A DNA stretch of 64,000 nt from Bacteriovoracaceae bacterium. GTDB taxonomy: Bacteria; Bdellovibrionota; Bacteriovoracia; Bacteriovoracales; Bacteriovoracaceae. The notes below the pieces were generated by a model. It was not told the origin of the DNA. It worked only from the letters and a program-made list of their open reading frames with translations, and did not search any database. Location: the NCBI GenBank assembly GCA_016786485.1, contig JAEUWD010000029.1, positions 1 through 64,000 on the forward strand. Direction: 5' to 3'. Within the stretch, counting starts at the first letter, position 1. Each line of letters starts with the position of its first letter. Both the position numbers and the translations under genes were made by a program. Below are positions 41,683-51,331 of the stretch, in pieces.

Positions 41683-44247
41683 ATGGATGGTATGAGGATT
41701 CTCTGTATTTTCGCCACATTAGTTTCTTTTTCACTCCATGCGCAGGTTAATCATTTAGATTCAAATGACCTGGCCAATATTAAAAAGTATCTTGGTGAGC
41801 AAAAGCTTGCAACGCTTGAAGAGCGTATTAAGTTTTTAACCAGCAGAGAGAGTATGGGACCTTACGTCGTTCAACCGAAGGGTGGGAAGGATGTTTTCGA
41901 TAAATATTTAAGTAAATTGCCTGTTCTTCCCGATGGCGGCGAAACGGCGACTCACCAAAACTTGATGCTTCAGTTAAGCGAAGATGCGGTGGTGTACACT
42001 AAAAATCATTGTCAAAATTTATCAGATTATAAAAAGAATAAAAGCACTTGCAGTAGTGTTTCAGAATTAGTTAAAAGCTTGCCACAAAAAACAAAATGGC
42101 ATCAGAGTCAATTAAATATCTTAAATAATAATTTGAGTGCGATTACTTATTTTGAAAATGAGCGCAAGCACAAAGAAAATATGCAGATGTTATTGGATAA
42201 GTCATTGGCTTCAGTCGAAGCGCAAAAGCTAGCGAAAGGTTATGTAAAACCAGTTGATAAACAAGCAGAATTACAAGCCAGTGCTGGCATCTTTGAAAAA
42301 TGTGCGGAAGATATAAAAAATCGCAGTGATGAAAATAACTTATTCTATAAAACTGCTTTACGTCTTGCCGAAGAAAGTAAGAATGCTTGTGAAGTGAATT
42401 TTGACGAGGCGATCGAGCCTACAAAAAAAGCAACTGATTTGGCCACTCAAGTTGATAAAATTATTATGCCTGATGCGAAAGTTAAAACTCAGGCCGAGAA
42501 TGAAGAAACCCTACTAAGTACCGTGCTGGGTATTATGAATGAAGTTCAAACCACCATCGAAAAAAGTATGGAGGCGCGAACGAAGAAATACATGTTTGAT
42601 GGCAAAAAGATGCTTGATCCAACCGATATTCGTATTCGCCATATACGTATTGCTAAGAGTATGGAAAAAGACCTGGAAGACTTAATGACAACCTGTCAGG
42701 CAAGTGCCAAAGCGCGCGGAGCTATTCCGAATGAAGTTGATCCAAGTGGAACTCGCTTTGAAAAAAAATGTATCGAACATGGAATGTGTTATTACACACA
42801 GTCGGCTGAAAAAGCGCAGAGAGAAATTGCAGCTGCTGAAGCAAAATTTGATCATGAAAGTATCGAAATGCAAGATGAACAAGGTAAACCTTTTAAAATT
42901 GGTGCAGCAGATGTGATCGGCGCGAAAATTCAAAAAATTTATGCCAACCCAGATTATAGTGATTATTTTATGTCTGCTAAATTTCGAGATGGACTTGGTT
43001 GGGACGCACAGGAAGTGAATGAGACCTGCTTAAAAGAAGGCGAAGCTTTTAATGAGACGGCCCTAAAAATCTTCAAAGGCGCTAAAGAAGAAATGGTGGC
43101 CGATTTCCTAGATGAGTCTTTCCGTGAAGTGGGCCATGAGTTAGTTAAAACTCGAAATAAGGTTATGTCTGATACTCATGACGTGATCAAAGGCAAGACC
43201 GAAGTGACAACAACCAGTGCGGGTGTTGGCGCTCCAGGATACACTTCTGTCGAATCAAAGCCACACATGCATATGCGTATTTTAGAAGAATACGTTCGTG
43301 ATTATCCACTGGCGGCCCTGAAATATATTATGATGACGCCAAACGCAACAGGTTCTGCTTACATGTGTACGGCACTGATTAATGAAATGAAGGATGATAA
43401 ATTTCGAAAAAATATGGATTATCTCTTCTTGGCCGGTGGTGTAACCATCATGGCCGCAGGGATTATTTTATCGGCAGGTACAGCAACTCCCGCAGCTGTC
43501 GCAGCTGGTTCGACTATGGCCGCAGGTTCTGGAATGAGTGCAACTGGGATTATGATTACTGCAAGTATGGCCGCAGGTGGGCTCGAGGCCAGTTATTTAA
43601 TTTTCAACCGAATTCCTGAATATGAAAAACAACAATTACATGTTCGCGCTGCTGGTGCTGCAAAGTTAATTGAAATCGAAGACGCGATTAAACGTGATGA
43701 TGAAATCGGCGATGCTATTGTGATGGATTACTGGGGAGCTGGCTTATCAATGGCTGGTATGGGTTTTGATTTCCTCGCTACTGATGCTGGAAAATTTTTG
43801 TTGAAGAATGCCAAGCGTATGACAGTAGGACAGGCCCGCACTGTTCAGAAAGTTTTTAGAAGTTCAGGTGACATCAATCAAGAAAAACTGTTATCACATT
43901 TTAATCAATGTTTAGGTGCTAAAAACTTTGATATTTGCATGGAAGGTTTCTACCAGTTTAATAAAGTGAAGCGTTCGATCGCATCGAAAGTCGATGACAT
44001 TTTAAGTGAAACAAAGGCAACTAAAGAGGAACTCATCAGTTTCCGCGAGACAGTCGTGAAACCTGAAAGTGAATTCAATGAAATGTTTCTGAAAGTGAGA
44101 AATATCGAAGCAGGAAATGCCGAAGAGGCTGAAAAACTTTTACTCGATATCATTTCACTTAAGAAGTTTAATCAGGGCCTTGATAACAAAAAGATTCTCC
44201 AAGAAGTTCAAAGCATTCTTACCAGCTGTACCACTAAAGCTAAATAA
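41683..44247 (+). CDS. Large exported protein with Gly/Ala-rich hydrophobic segment (854 aa)
   Basis: A signal peptide (MRILCIFATLVSF to LHAQ, counted from the ATG at 41692, which may be the real start) leads into a long helical, Lys/Glu-rich region of about 550 residues with about ten cysteines. Residues about 585-645 are hydrophobic and rich in Gly, Ala, Met and Thr (GGVTIMAAGIILSAG and following), able to form a membrane hairpin; a charged helical tail follows. It has the same plan as the 455-residue protein at 11943-13310: exported, helical body, late Gly/Ala hydrophobic hairpin, basic end. No family is recognised. Confidence 0.6.
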   Translation: MDGMRILCIFATLVSFSLHAQVNHLDSNDLANIKKYLGEQKLATLEERIKFLTSRESMGPYVVQPKGGKDVFDKYLSKLPVLPDGGETATHQNLMLQLSEDAVVYTKNHCQNLSDYKKNKSTCSSVSELVKSLPQKTKWHQSQLNILNNNLSAITYFENERKHKENMQMLLDKSLASVEAQKLAKGYVKPVDKQAELQASAGIFEKCAEDIKNRSDENNLFYKTALRLAEESKNACEVNFDEAIEPTKKATDLATQVDKIIMPDAKVKTQAENEETLLSTVLGIMNEVQTTIEKSMEARTKKYMFDGKKMLDPTDIRIRHIRIAKSMEKDLEDLMTTCQASAKARGAIPNEVDPSGTRFEKKCIEHGMCYYTQSAEKAQREIAAAEAKFDHESIEMQDEQGKPFKIGAADVIGAKIQKIYANPDYSDYFMSAKFRDGLGWDAQEVNETCLKEGEAFNETALKIFKGAKEEMVADFLDESFREVGHELVKTRNKVMSDTHDVIKGKTEVTTTSAGVGAPGYTSVESKPHMHMRILEEYVRDYPLAALKYIMMTPNATGSAYMCTALINEMKDDKFRKNMDYLFLAGGVTIMAAGIILSAGTATPAAVAAGSTMAAGSGMSATGIMITASMAAGGLEASYLIFNRIPEYEKQQLHVRAAGAAKLIEIEDAIKRDDEIGDAIVMDYWGAGLSMAGMGFDFLATDAGKFLLKNAKRMTVGQARTVQKVFRSSGDINQEKLLSHFNQCLGAKNFDICMEGFYQFNKVKRSIASKVDDILSETKATKEELISFRETVVKPESEFNEMFLKVRNIEAGNAEEAEKLLLDIISLKKFNQGLDNKKILQEVQSILTSCTTKAK

Positions 44248-44259
44248 TCATTCATTAAA

Positions 44260-45408
44260 TTAAATGGCCAAATTTGTTAGGTACTCATCAACCCAGCGTT
44301 CAAATGTTTCGTTTTCTCCATTATCCAGCTTAAATTTGATACCCATGGTTTCCCATTCTGTCAGCAGCGTTTTATAATGTAGTATTTTCTGCAGATGATA
44401 AACTTTTTCGGATTTTTCCATCTTATTATAAAGAATTCGGCTTAAACGCTCATCATTTAATAATTCTGTTATATTGCTATTTTCTGTACCATTATAAACG
44501 TAGTTTTTTATCATTTCGAAACCAGCATACTTAGCATATTCTAATTGCATGATTTGATGAAGTTGTTCAAGGTTTATCTCCTTGAGTTCTGAGATATCAA
44601 GTCCTGATTCGCTCAATTCTTTTTTATTGTTTAACATCCACACATTAGGCATTAATTTTTCAAGAAAAGGAGCAAATTGAGAATCGCTTAGTATGGCCTC
44701 TGTTGTCTTAATATCACTAATCAGGTGGCCTTCTGTATGTAATTGGTTCATGACATCAAAGAAAGTATCATATGCTAATTTCATTTGTGCCACGAGCTCA
44801 AGTGCTTGTTCTTCAGTTATAGTTTTATCAATTAAAGAGTTGTTAATTTTTTCGTAGATAAATTCTTTATTAAGATCTGCTTTTAGTGATTCTTTTGTTT
44901 TGCTTTCATCCAGTTTGCCATAAACGTAAGCGTATATAGGTATTGAAGGTAAGTTACTTAAAATCATTCTTGGAAGTGTCGTAAAGCTTTTATCTTTTAA
45001 TAGCATTTTCTCTAATTTGGTAATGTAGAACTGATCACTAAAAGCCGTTACCTCTAATCCCTTTTTGCCAGTGACAAGTTTTGAGCTTATTTTAAGAGGA
45101 GCTTGCACCACCGTTGTAATAGGTGAAAAATACCATTTTGTTGAGTTGGCCGGATTAGGTGCATAAAGTAGTCCATAAAATTTTTTTTCTGATAATTCCC
45201 AATTGGTTGGATTTTTTTGTTTAATGAGCAGGCGTTTAGCGCCATTTTCTTTTACGCTTTTTGCCCAAGCAGCGACATTTCGCTGAGTCTTTATGTAATT
45301 TAATTTGGCCCAACGACCTAAGCACTCGACAATACTACTTGAGTAGGCAGGGGATTGATGGATAAACATGCTGGCAATGATGAGCCAAAAAAAGATATTT
45401 TTCATCAA
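44260..45408 (-). CDS. Exported protein of unknown function (382 aa)
   Basis: Signal peptide at residues 1-24 (MMKNIFFWLIIAS to AYSS). The mature protein begins SIVECLGRWAKLNY and is mainly helical, with only one clear cysteine. A central part (residues about 75-150) has the strand-like pattern VVQAPLKISSKLVTGKKGLE. No motif recognised. Its stop is 12 bases from that of the convergent 854-residue gene, and it lies 37 bases after ccsA on the same strand, so it might be read through from the cytochrome-assembly operon, though no functional link is visible. Confidence 0.55.
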   Translation of the reverse strand: MMKNIFFWLIIASMFIHQSPAYSSSIVECLGRWAKLNYIKTQRNVAAWAKSVKENGAKRLLIKQKNPTNWELSEKKFYGLLYAPNPANSTKWYFSPITTVVQAPLKISSKLVTGKKGLEVTAFSDQFYITKLEKMLLKDKSFTTLPRMILSNLPSIPIYAYVYGKLDESKTKESLKADLNKEFIYEKINNSLIDKTITEEQALELVAQMKLAYDTFFDVMNQLHTEGHLISDIKTTEAILSDSQFAPFLEKLMPNVWMLNNKKELSESGLDISELKEINLEQLHQIMQLEYAKYAGFEMIKNYVYNGTENSNITELLNDERLSRILYNKMEKSEKVYHLQKILHYKTLLTEWETMGIKFKLDNGENETFERWVDEYLTNLAI

Positions 45409-45445
45409 TCTCTAATCGGCTAATGCAGAGATATACTATACAAAC

Positions 45446-46987
45446 TTAAGCTTGAGTAGGCTTGTCGATTTTTGGTTTTGCCTTCAAGAGATAAACAATC
45501 AAAAATACCGTTTGGGCCATAAAAAAGCTGCCTAGAAAAATAGCGCCACCTTCGCTAAAACCGTATGAGTGAAGTCCTGTGGCCAAAATATAATTAACTC
45601 CAAACCATGCCATCATAACGCTCATAAAAGCAGCAGCGACGAGTGGAACAAAGTTTTTATTGTTAATCCAAGCTGAGTATTTTCCATGAAGAATGGCCAT
45701 ATAAACTAAGAGAACAATTAAAGACCAGGTTTCTTTTGGATCCCAACCCCAAAAACGTCCCCAAGAATAATCGGCCCACACCCCACCTAAAATAACGCCA
45801 GCACTTAAAAGGACGACGCCGAATTTAAGACAGGTATAAATCAGGTTCATATCATAACGCTCATCTTCGACGCTTTGTTGTGAACGCATTTTCTTAATCA
45901 GCACGATATTGGCCAAAATCCAGCTAAGTGCCAGTGCTGCATATGAGAGAATAACGGTAGTGACATGAGTACTTAGCCAAAAATTATCGCGTAAAACGGG
46001 CACCAACGTTTGAATCGATGGGTCCAACATATTATTGGCAAACTTCATCATGAGCAGGCAGAGAAGGTTGTAGCTAATACCAGCAAGGAGGTAGAGCTTA
46101 TCTTTTTTGATGCCATAAATAATAAGCGCTAAAACAAGGCAACCAAAACCTGAGAACATAACGGTTTCATACATATTGGTAATAGGAGCTCGGCCTGAAA
46201 TAAAAATACGCATCATGATGCCGCTGATTTCTATGAGTAAAAGTGAGATGACAAAGAATAAGCCGATGCCAACTTTTTTACGGACGACTAAAAAACCCAG
46301 CGCCATCAGGGCCAAACACATCGACCAAGTAAACAGATTGTATTTCACATAAGTAAGTTCCAAAAGGTAAGCATCACCTGCAACTTGAACATAAGCATCT
46401 TTAGATTCGTAGAAAGCTGACGTAAAAGGATCACGACCACTATCCTTAAAACGACTTACACGTTCTTCGGTGAGAAAGTCTGGCAACGCTTGCCATGTAA
46501 TTTGCTGATTATCTACAACTGGCACTGTCCATAGGTTTCCTGCCTTCAACTCTTCGATGAATTTTGCGCGTGTAAGAAGTTTATTCAATTCTTTTTTATA
46601 AGAATCATTTTCTTTTTGTGACATGTACTGAGCTCTTAAAGTGTCCTTGTTTTCAACCAAAGTATTGGCATCGATCATCGTCACACTGGCTTCAAGACCC
46701 AAAAATTCCTTGGCCTTCACATGTTCAACCTTTGCCATAAGTTTGAGATTATTTTTAAGGCCCATGGATTCAAGAGATAAAAGACAGAAAGCTTCTGTCG
46801 CCGATTTATCATCTAATTTGCTTGAACCTGAAATAAATCTTAATGTTTCTTCAGCTAACACTCGTAGTGGCTTCACTCGCCCCTGTGCTTGTACTGGTAA
46901 TGACTCGTATTCGTTCTGACAGAAGTAAGCTTCTTTATCTTGTGCCGAAAGTTGGAGAGTTAACATAAGAAATAAATTGAGAATCAT
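45446..46987 (-). CDS. ccsA: System II cytochrome c biogenesis protein CcsA/ResC
   Basis: CcsA, with ResB, carries haem across the membrane and attaches it to apocytochromes c. The 513-residue protein starts with a signal-like helix and an extracytoplasmic domain of about 200 residues with two cysteines, then about eight membrane helices. The haem-handling WWD motif is present as WGRFWGWDPKETWS, and histidines flank it (STHVTTV, HGKYSAW, GLHSYGF). It begins one base after the resB stop. The extra N-terminal domain is as in the fused-length CcsA forms of delta/epsilon-type bacteria. Confidence 0.9.
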   Translation of the reverse strand: MILNLFLMLTLQLSAQDKEAYFCQNEYESLPVQAQGRVKPLRVLAEETLRFISGSSKLDDKSATEAFCLLSLESMGLKNNLKLMAKVEHVKAKEFLGLEASVTMIDANTLVENKDTLRAQYMSQKENDSYKKELNKLLTRAKFIEELKAGNLWTVPVVDNQQITWQALPDFLTEERVSRFKDSGRDPFTSAFYESKDAYVQVAGDAYLLELTYVKYNLFTWSMCLALMALGFLVVRKKVGIGLFFVISLLLIEISGIMMRIFISGRAPITNMYETVMFSGFGCLVLALIIYGIKKDKLYLLAGISYNLLCLLMMKFANNMLDPSIQTLVPVLRDNFWLSTHVTTVILSYAALALSWILANIVLIKKMRSQQSVEDERYDMNLIYTCLKFGVVLLSAGVILGGVWADYSWGRFWGWDPKETWSLIVLLVYMAILHGKYSAWINNKNFVPLVAAAFMSVMMAWFGVNYILATGLHSYGFSEGGAIFLGSFFMAQTVFLIVYLLKAKPKIDKPTQA

Positions 46988-48634
46988 TTACGCCACCTTT
47001 TTGCGATTTCTTAAAACAAAGTGCCAAAGACTGCCGAAAACTAAAAGTAGTGAACCTAGGTATTTCCAAAACCTGCCTGGATCATAATTTACGCTTAAGA
47101 CAGAACCAAATTGTCCTTCTTGAGCTTCAAAATATGATGCTTGATAAAAAGTGAAGAGATCATATTTGAGCGGATTGTTCATATAGATATGAAATTGATT
47201 ATTTCCATTACCAGCAAAGACCGAAACAAAACTTTCATAACTGGCAGGATTATTTGTCCCTGGATCGGTATCCATTTTAAAACGTTCTAGATTTAGTTCA
47301 AACGGTAGCACCAGTTCTTTTTTCTTGAGTTCAAGCGTAATTTTTTCGCCATCAACCAAAAGATCATTCGGGCCATCGCTGACTTTCACCCAATAAGGAC
47401 GTTCTTTAATTTTGAGTAGAACCGCTTTTTCTCCACCGGAAACTAATTGACCACCATCTTGGATCGGTTTTACATAGGTCGGAGTTCTCACTGGATAAAG
47501 ATCAGTATGGTGATTGAGAAGTTTTAATTGAAAACCCATCCACGGTAATTCAATTAAGGGTTTTTCATCAAAGCTATCAGTTAGCCATTTTTTTTCATCC
47601 TTTGAATAATAGGCGACGTGTTTTCCAAAGGTAAATAGGTGTGGTTTCTTTTCAAATAATTCAAGACCGAAAATGCGCCATGGCTTATTAGGTTCAGATT
47701 CCATTTTGTCATTCATCGGTAAAGGCGAGCTTTCTGGGAAGAACTGAATTTTGTCGCCATTCTCGAGCAAGGTAATACGAACTTTTCCCTCTTTCGTCTT
47801 TTGCGGTTTAATCTTTTTTGCTTCAAGGCTTGAGCATTCACCGCTGAAGGCGTTCCACAAAATATATTTGGTTTTTAACGGCTTATTAAAACAAGCAAAC
47901 ATGGATTCAGGCATGTAATGGACGTTAAGCAGACCCAGTGATGCCGACATGGAGAAATCCGACTCGGCCACCATACTTAATGTGATTTCTTCACTGAAGT
48001 TATCATTAAATAATTGATACCGACTGGATTGTTCCGGTAGTGAAAAATGCTGTGGACTTTTGATCCATTCAATTTTGAGATCACTAAAAGGATAAAATTT
48101 GATGAGTTTGATTTGTGCTAAATCGGGATGGTTGGCAGTTAAATCCAATTCATTTAAATCGACTGGTGTCGCTTTAAATGGCATAGGAGCAACCAGTTTG
48201 ATGCCACGATTATGGAAACTGACAGCTAATTCATCTTCATTCAGTTGGACATTTCTTACCGCTAAGTTCGGTGGCAATGTCATACTGCCATCAAGACCCG
48301 AGGTATAAGTAATGAAGGAGCCAGCAAATAAAAGAAGTAAGCCTAAATGAAGTACGTAAAAACCATAGAGATGTTTCTTTATCGGTAAACGCATCAACGT
48401 CGCGGTGAAAATACTTAAAAACATCAAAAATTGAATAAAAAAGAAAAATGGTGATTTGTAGACAAGGCGATTAGCATACTCAGTTCCATGATAACTTTCC
48501 ATGAAGGTGCCGTAGATCAAACAGATGGCAAACACCAAAATGATGACAACGGCAAACTTAACGTGACCTAAAATTTTCTCAGCTTGTTTGGCCCAGTTGG
48601 TCCAAATGCCGAGTACAGAATTGAGATTATTCAT
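46988..48634 (-). CDS. resB: System II cytochrome c biogenesis protein ResB/Ccs1
   Basis: ResB is the partner of CcsA in haem delivery to periplasmic cytochromes. The 548-residue protein has three N-terminal membrane helices (about residues 24-45, 67-88, 92-112), a large extracytoplasmic domain (about 125-515) and a last helix near the C-terminus (LGSLLLVFGSLWHFVL). The motif YGTFMES and the DPG...NPASYESFV segment are typical of ResB. It directly abuts ccsA. Upstream on the same strand are DUF1624 and a thiamine-pyrophosphokinase-like gene with overlaps of 4 or gaps of 14 bases, so the four probably form one operon. Confidence 0.88.
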   Translation of the reverse strand: MNNLNSVLGIWTNWAKQAEKILGHVKFAVVIILVFAICLIYGTFMESYHGTEYANRLVYKSPFFFFIQFLMFLSIFTATLMRLPIKKHLYGFYVLHLGLLLLFAGSFITYTSGLDGSMTLPPNLAVRNVQLNEDELAVSFHNRGIKLVAPMPFKATPVDLNELDLTANHPDLAQIKLIKFYPFSDLKIEWIKSPQHFSLPEQSSRYQLFNDNFSEEITLSMVAESDFSMSASLGLLNVHYMPESMFACFNKPLKTKYILWNAFSGECSSLEAKKIKPQKTKEGKVRITLLENGDKIQFFPESSPLPMNDKMESEPNKPWRIFGLELFEKKPHLFTFGKHVAYYSKDEKKWLTDSFDEKPLIELPWMGFQLKLLNHHTDLYPVRTPTYVKPIQDGGQLVSGGEKAVLLKIKERPYWVKVSDGPNDLLVDGEKITLELKKKELVLPFELNLERFKMDTDPGTNNPASYESFVSVFAGNGNNQFHIYMNNPLKYDLFTFYQASYFEAQEGQFGSVLSVNYDPGRFWKYLGSLLLVFGSLWHFVLRNRKKVA

Positions 48635-48648
48635 TTATGAGCAAGATC

Positions 48649-49332
48649 TCATTTAGTGCTGGAGTTGGCAACAATAACCCAAAGCACACCGTAGAAAAGT
48701 GGTTGATGCAATAAATAAATTTTAAGTGAATGTCGGCTTAAGAAGCTTAATATACGCAGGACCGGATTCGGTTTGCCTTTTACTTGCATTACGAGTGGCG
48801 CTAACAAAATACCTAGCGCAACGACCCAGATCCAAGGATAAACGGGAATGAAGTCCATCGATTTTACATGCGGTATAAAGGCCAGCTTACTCGTTGTCAG
48901 ATCGAACGCGAAGTAAGTTGCTAAAATGAAAATAATGAGTGCTATTAATATTTTTCGATAAGGCACGAGATAACTCATAATCAGACTGCAAAGTGCAATA
49001 CAATGAATGGTACCAAGGTAAATCCAGGTTTTAGGAAACATGACATAAGTACTGACAGAAATCACGATGGCCAGGCCAGAGAGCTTAAAGAAGCGTTGCC
49101 AGATTTTTTTATCATTACGTTTGGGGGTGTGAACCGTCCAAAGTGAAACTCCGACGGAAAATAAAAAAAGGAACACTATCAGTCGTGGAAGATAAAACCA
49201 AAAAAAATTGTTTATAGAAATATCGGCTAGTTTAAATAACCAAAGATCATAGCTAAAATGAAAAAAAAGCATTAAGACTACTGCAACGCCTCTGATGGTA
49301 TCCAGCAATAAAGAGCGTGAAGTTGTCTTCAT
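48649..49332 (-). CDS. DUF1624-type membrane protein (heparan-alpha-glucosaminide acetyltransferase-like)
   Basis: A 227-residue protein with about seven membrane helices. The opening SRSLLLDTIRGVAVVLMLFF and the HFSYDL that follows match DUF1624, a branch of the acyltransferase/HGSNAT-like superfamily. These proteins are thought to transfer acyl groups to sugars across a membrane, but the substrate is not known for this branch. It overlaps the preceding gene by ATGA (49329-49332) and is followed after 14 bases by resB. Its presence in a cytochrome-assembly operon may be simple operon packing. Confidence 0.75.
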   Translation of the reverse strand: MKTTSRSLLLDTIRGVAVVLMLFFHFSYDLWLFKLADISINNFFWFYLPRLIVFLFLFSVGVSLWTVHTPKRNDKKIWQRFFKLSGLAIVISVSTYVMFPKTWIYLGTIHCIALCSLIMSYLVPYRKILIALIIFILATYFAFDLTTSKLAFIPHVKSMDFIPVYPWIWVVALGILLAPLVMQVKGKPNPVLRILSFLSRHSLKIYLLHQPLFYGVLWVIVANSSTK

Positions 49333-49958
49333 AGTCGAACCGTTCCTTGGTTAAAGAGCATAAAAGCGGTTGTACTTTTCAGATGAACCTGACCGCGACC
49401 TGTATTACTTAGGCCCAGACTTGAATAAGGACGAAAAGCGCCTTCCCAGTGGTACTCACAGTCGCCGGCAATACTGAGTTGCCCTTCTTCAAAAGTAAAA
49501 AGTGAGAAAAGGTCTTTGATGTCGATAGTATATTGCCCAGGCGAGAAAAAATAAGCATATTCATGACGGCTTTCATTATAGAAAATGAAAGTTTTCGAAT
49601 TCGATAGTTGTTGGTAGCGGTAAATTTCAGCGTAATTTGCCAGCTCATGATCTGTTCGTCCACCTTTGAAGCCCAGCATATGAATTCTTTCTGCTTCAGA
49701 GGGGATAAACTCGAGTGCTATGGCCAAATCCGATGCATCTTTTTTTTGTTCGAGCAAAATATCCATCTGCTCAGCGGGACCACTGTCCCCATCTCCAATA
49801 CGAATAACTTCATTCTGGAGAGTATCAACTCCCTTAGCACCGTCGATCGCCAAGCAAGGGAGACTTCGGAAAAATTCGTTCAGTTCAGGAGCGAGCGGTC
49901 CCAGTACGAGCAGATCTTTTAAGCGGGATGATGAAGCTGTGAATTTTTTCATACACAT
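49329..49958 (-). CDS. Thiamine pyrophosphokinase-like protein
   Basis: A 209-residue protein with the layout of thiamine pyrophosphokinase, which makes thiamine diphosphate with ATP. Visible blocks are AIDGAKG (usually ADGGA), IGDGDSG (usually GDxDS), QKKDASDLAIAL (KDxTDxEKAL) and GFKGGRTDHELAN (GGRxDHxLAN). A C-terminal small beta domain is present. The metal-binding Asp residues are kept but the loops are divergent, so substrate may differ. No operon partner is related to thiamine, and the gene leads the DUF1624-resB-ccsA run. Start could also be at 49952. Confidence 0.7.
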   Translation of the reverse strand: MCMKKFTASSSRLKDLLVLGPLAPELNEFFRSLPCLAIDGAKGVDTLQNEVIRIGDGDSGPAEQMDILLEQKKDASDLAIALEFIPSEAERIHMLGFKGGRTDHELANYAEIYRYQQLSNSKTFIFYNESRHEYAYFFSPGQYTIDIKDLFSLFTFEEGQLSIAGDCEYHWEGAFRPYSSLGLSNTGRGQVHLKSTTAFMLFNQGTVRL

Positions 49959-50050
49959 TATTTAGCATGACTGAGCACAGATTAGAACTGGCCAATTATA
50001 TATTAATCAGATTAAGATTCCTTATACATACCTCATAAACGGAGTAAGTT

Positions 50051-50377
50051 ATGGCCCAGATCTTGGCTTTGATTTTTATTTTCAATCTTCATTTCACCTC
50101 TGTCGTTTTGGCAGCTGGAGACGTTAAAAACGGTGAAAACCTCTTTAAAAAATGTATCTCGTGTCACGGTGCTGATGGCATGGGAAAAAAATCACAAAAT
50201 GCACCAATGATTGCCGGACAATACGACTGGTACGTGGTTTCGCAAGTCATGGCCATTAAGAATAAGGTGCGTGACAATGCCAATACCAAGAAGATGTATC
50301 CCTTCGTAAAAGGTCTTTCTCAGAGTGAAATTGAGGATCTTGCGGCTTACATTACTCAGCTGCCTGTAAAAAAATAA
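50051..50377 (+). CDS. Periplasmic class I cytochrome c (single haem)
   Basis: A 108-residue small cytochrome. A signal peptide (residues 1-22, to LAAGD) is followed by the haem site Cys35-Ile-Ser-Cys38-His39 and a likely axial Met82 in KKMYPF. The helix ending YITQLP is typical of the C-terminal haem-contacting helix. It resembles cytochrome c553/c4-type electron carriers that feed a terminal oxidase. The start has CGGAGTAAG upstream. It lies 92 bases from the divergent operon that ends in resB-ccsA, whose products would mature it. Confidence 0.9.
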   Translation: MAQILALIFIFNLHFTSVVLAAGDVKNGENLFKKCISCHGADGMGKKSQNAPMIAGQYDWYVVSQVMAIKNKVRDNANTKKMYPFVKGLSQSEIEDLAAYITQLPVKK

Positions 50378-50436
50378 TTTGCATATTTCATTTTTTTATA
50401 GCTAGAATGAACAAATGCGGAGTAAATTAGAAGCTG

Positions 50437-50886
50437 ATGGAAAGTAAATTAACATTTAAGCAGTCAAAAAGTGGTAAAGATATAGTCGACACCTACAACT
50501 TCAACGTTGAGGTTTTTGCAGAATCAAAAGACTTCGGGTGGTCACTCGAAGAAATCAAAAAAGAAATAAAGAAAGGCTGGAAACTCTATTCAGCAAATTA
50601 CGATGGTCATGTTATCGCGGCCATCTACCTTCGTATTCAGGACGGAGTGCTTTATACAAAAAATACGCCCATACGTATCGATTACCAAGGGAAAGGTTTT
50701 TCACACCAGATCAAAGATTACGTGGAAGATTTTGCAAAGAAAAACAAGCTGAAGAAGATTATTAATTTCTGTCCGATCGACAGTTTTCGGCTGATTTCTC
50801 TGAATGAGAGACATGGATATAAGAAGACAGGAAATAAAATAGGTGATAATAAATTTTTGGAAGAGTGGGAAAAAAAGATTTCTTAA
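50437..50886 (+). CDS. GNAT-family N-acetyltransferase
   Basis: A 149-residue acetyltransferase fold. The acetyl-CoA binding loop is visible as the segment QGKGFSHQIKDYVED (Q-x-x-G-x-G/A pattern, motif A) after the strand TKNTPIRIDY, and the C-terminal motif B reads LNERHGYKKTG, common in GNAT proteins. No partner or antitoxin gene adjoins, and the substrate (small molecule, protein or peptide) cannot be told. It is between cytochrome c and the SWIB gene with its own upstream gap of 59 bases, probably a separate transcript. Confidence 0.75.
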   Translation: MESKLTFKQSKSGKDIVDTYNFNVEVFAESKDFGWSLEEIKKEIKKGWKLYSANYDGHVIAAIYLRIQDGVLYTKNTPIRIDYQGKGFSHQIKDYVEDFAKKNKLKKIINFCPIDSFRLISLNERHGYKKTGNKIGDNKFLEEWEKKIS

Positions 50887-50908
50887 TTAAGAAAAGTATG
50901 CATAAATC

Positions 50909-50927
50909 AATAACAGTTACTGTTATT
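50909..50927. promoter_or_regulatory. Perfect 19-bp palindrome upstream of the SWIB gene
   Basis: AATAACAGT-T-ACTGTTATT, two perfect 9-base arms around one central base, ends 34 bases before the ATG of the SWIB-domain gene. No T-run follows, so it is not a terminator of the GNAT gene. Its position fits a promoter operator or the start of a 5' hairpin in the transcript. Confidence 0.6.
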
Positions 50928-50961
50928 AACAACGCCAACTTGTTACCTAATGGAGGAAACC

Positions 50962-51324
50962 ATGGCAAAAGCAAAGAAAAAAGCTACTAAGAAAGCAGCA
51001 AAAAAAGCTACTAAGAAAACAACTCTTAAAGCGACTGCTAAAAAAGCAACTAAAGTAAAAGCTAAGACTAAAAGAAAGCCAAATGCAGCTTTCATGAAAG
51101 CTCTTACGCCTTCAACTCAACTTGCAGCTATCGTTGGGACTAAGCCACTACCACGTACTCAAGTAGTTAAGAAACTATGGGACTACATCAAGAAGAACAA
51201 TCTTCAAGATTCAGCTAACAGAAGAAACATCAATGCTGATGCGAAACTTAAGCCAATCTTCGGTGGAAAAAACACTGTAAGCATGTTCGAAATGACTAAG
51301 TACGTTTCTAAACACTTAAGCTAG
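50962..51324 (+). CDS. SWIB-domain protein with Lys/Ala-rich histone-like N-terminus
   Basis: ATG 50962 follows GGAGG at 5 bases; the earlier ATG at 50950 is less likely. Residues 1-40 are repeats of KKATKKA type, about half lysine, resembling histone H1 tails or bacterial Hc/AlgP-like proteins. Residues about 45-120 form a SWIB/MDM2 domain (LAAIVGTKPLPRTQVVKKLW, DYIKKNNLQD, KLKPIFGGK, and the final FEMTKYVSKHL), a fold common in eukaryotic chromatin proteins and Chlamydia. It should bind DNA by its tail. A 120-residue product, likely abundant because it has a strong ribosome site and its own terminator. Confidence 0.85.
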   Translation: MAKAKKKATKKAAKKATKKTTLKATAKKATKVKAKTKRKPNAAFMKALTPSTQLAAIVGTKPLPRTQVVKKLWDYIKKNNLQDSANRRNINADAKLKPIFGGKNTVSMFEMTKYVSKHLS

Positions 51325-51331
51325 TTTTTAT

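Noticed and set aside
50437-50886. GNAT gene as a toxin of a toxin-antitoxin pair
   Set aside because: No small DNA-binding antitoxin gene adjoins and spacing to neighbours is that of separate transcripts.
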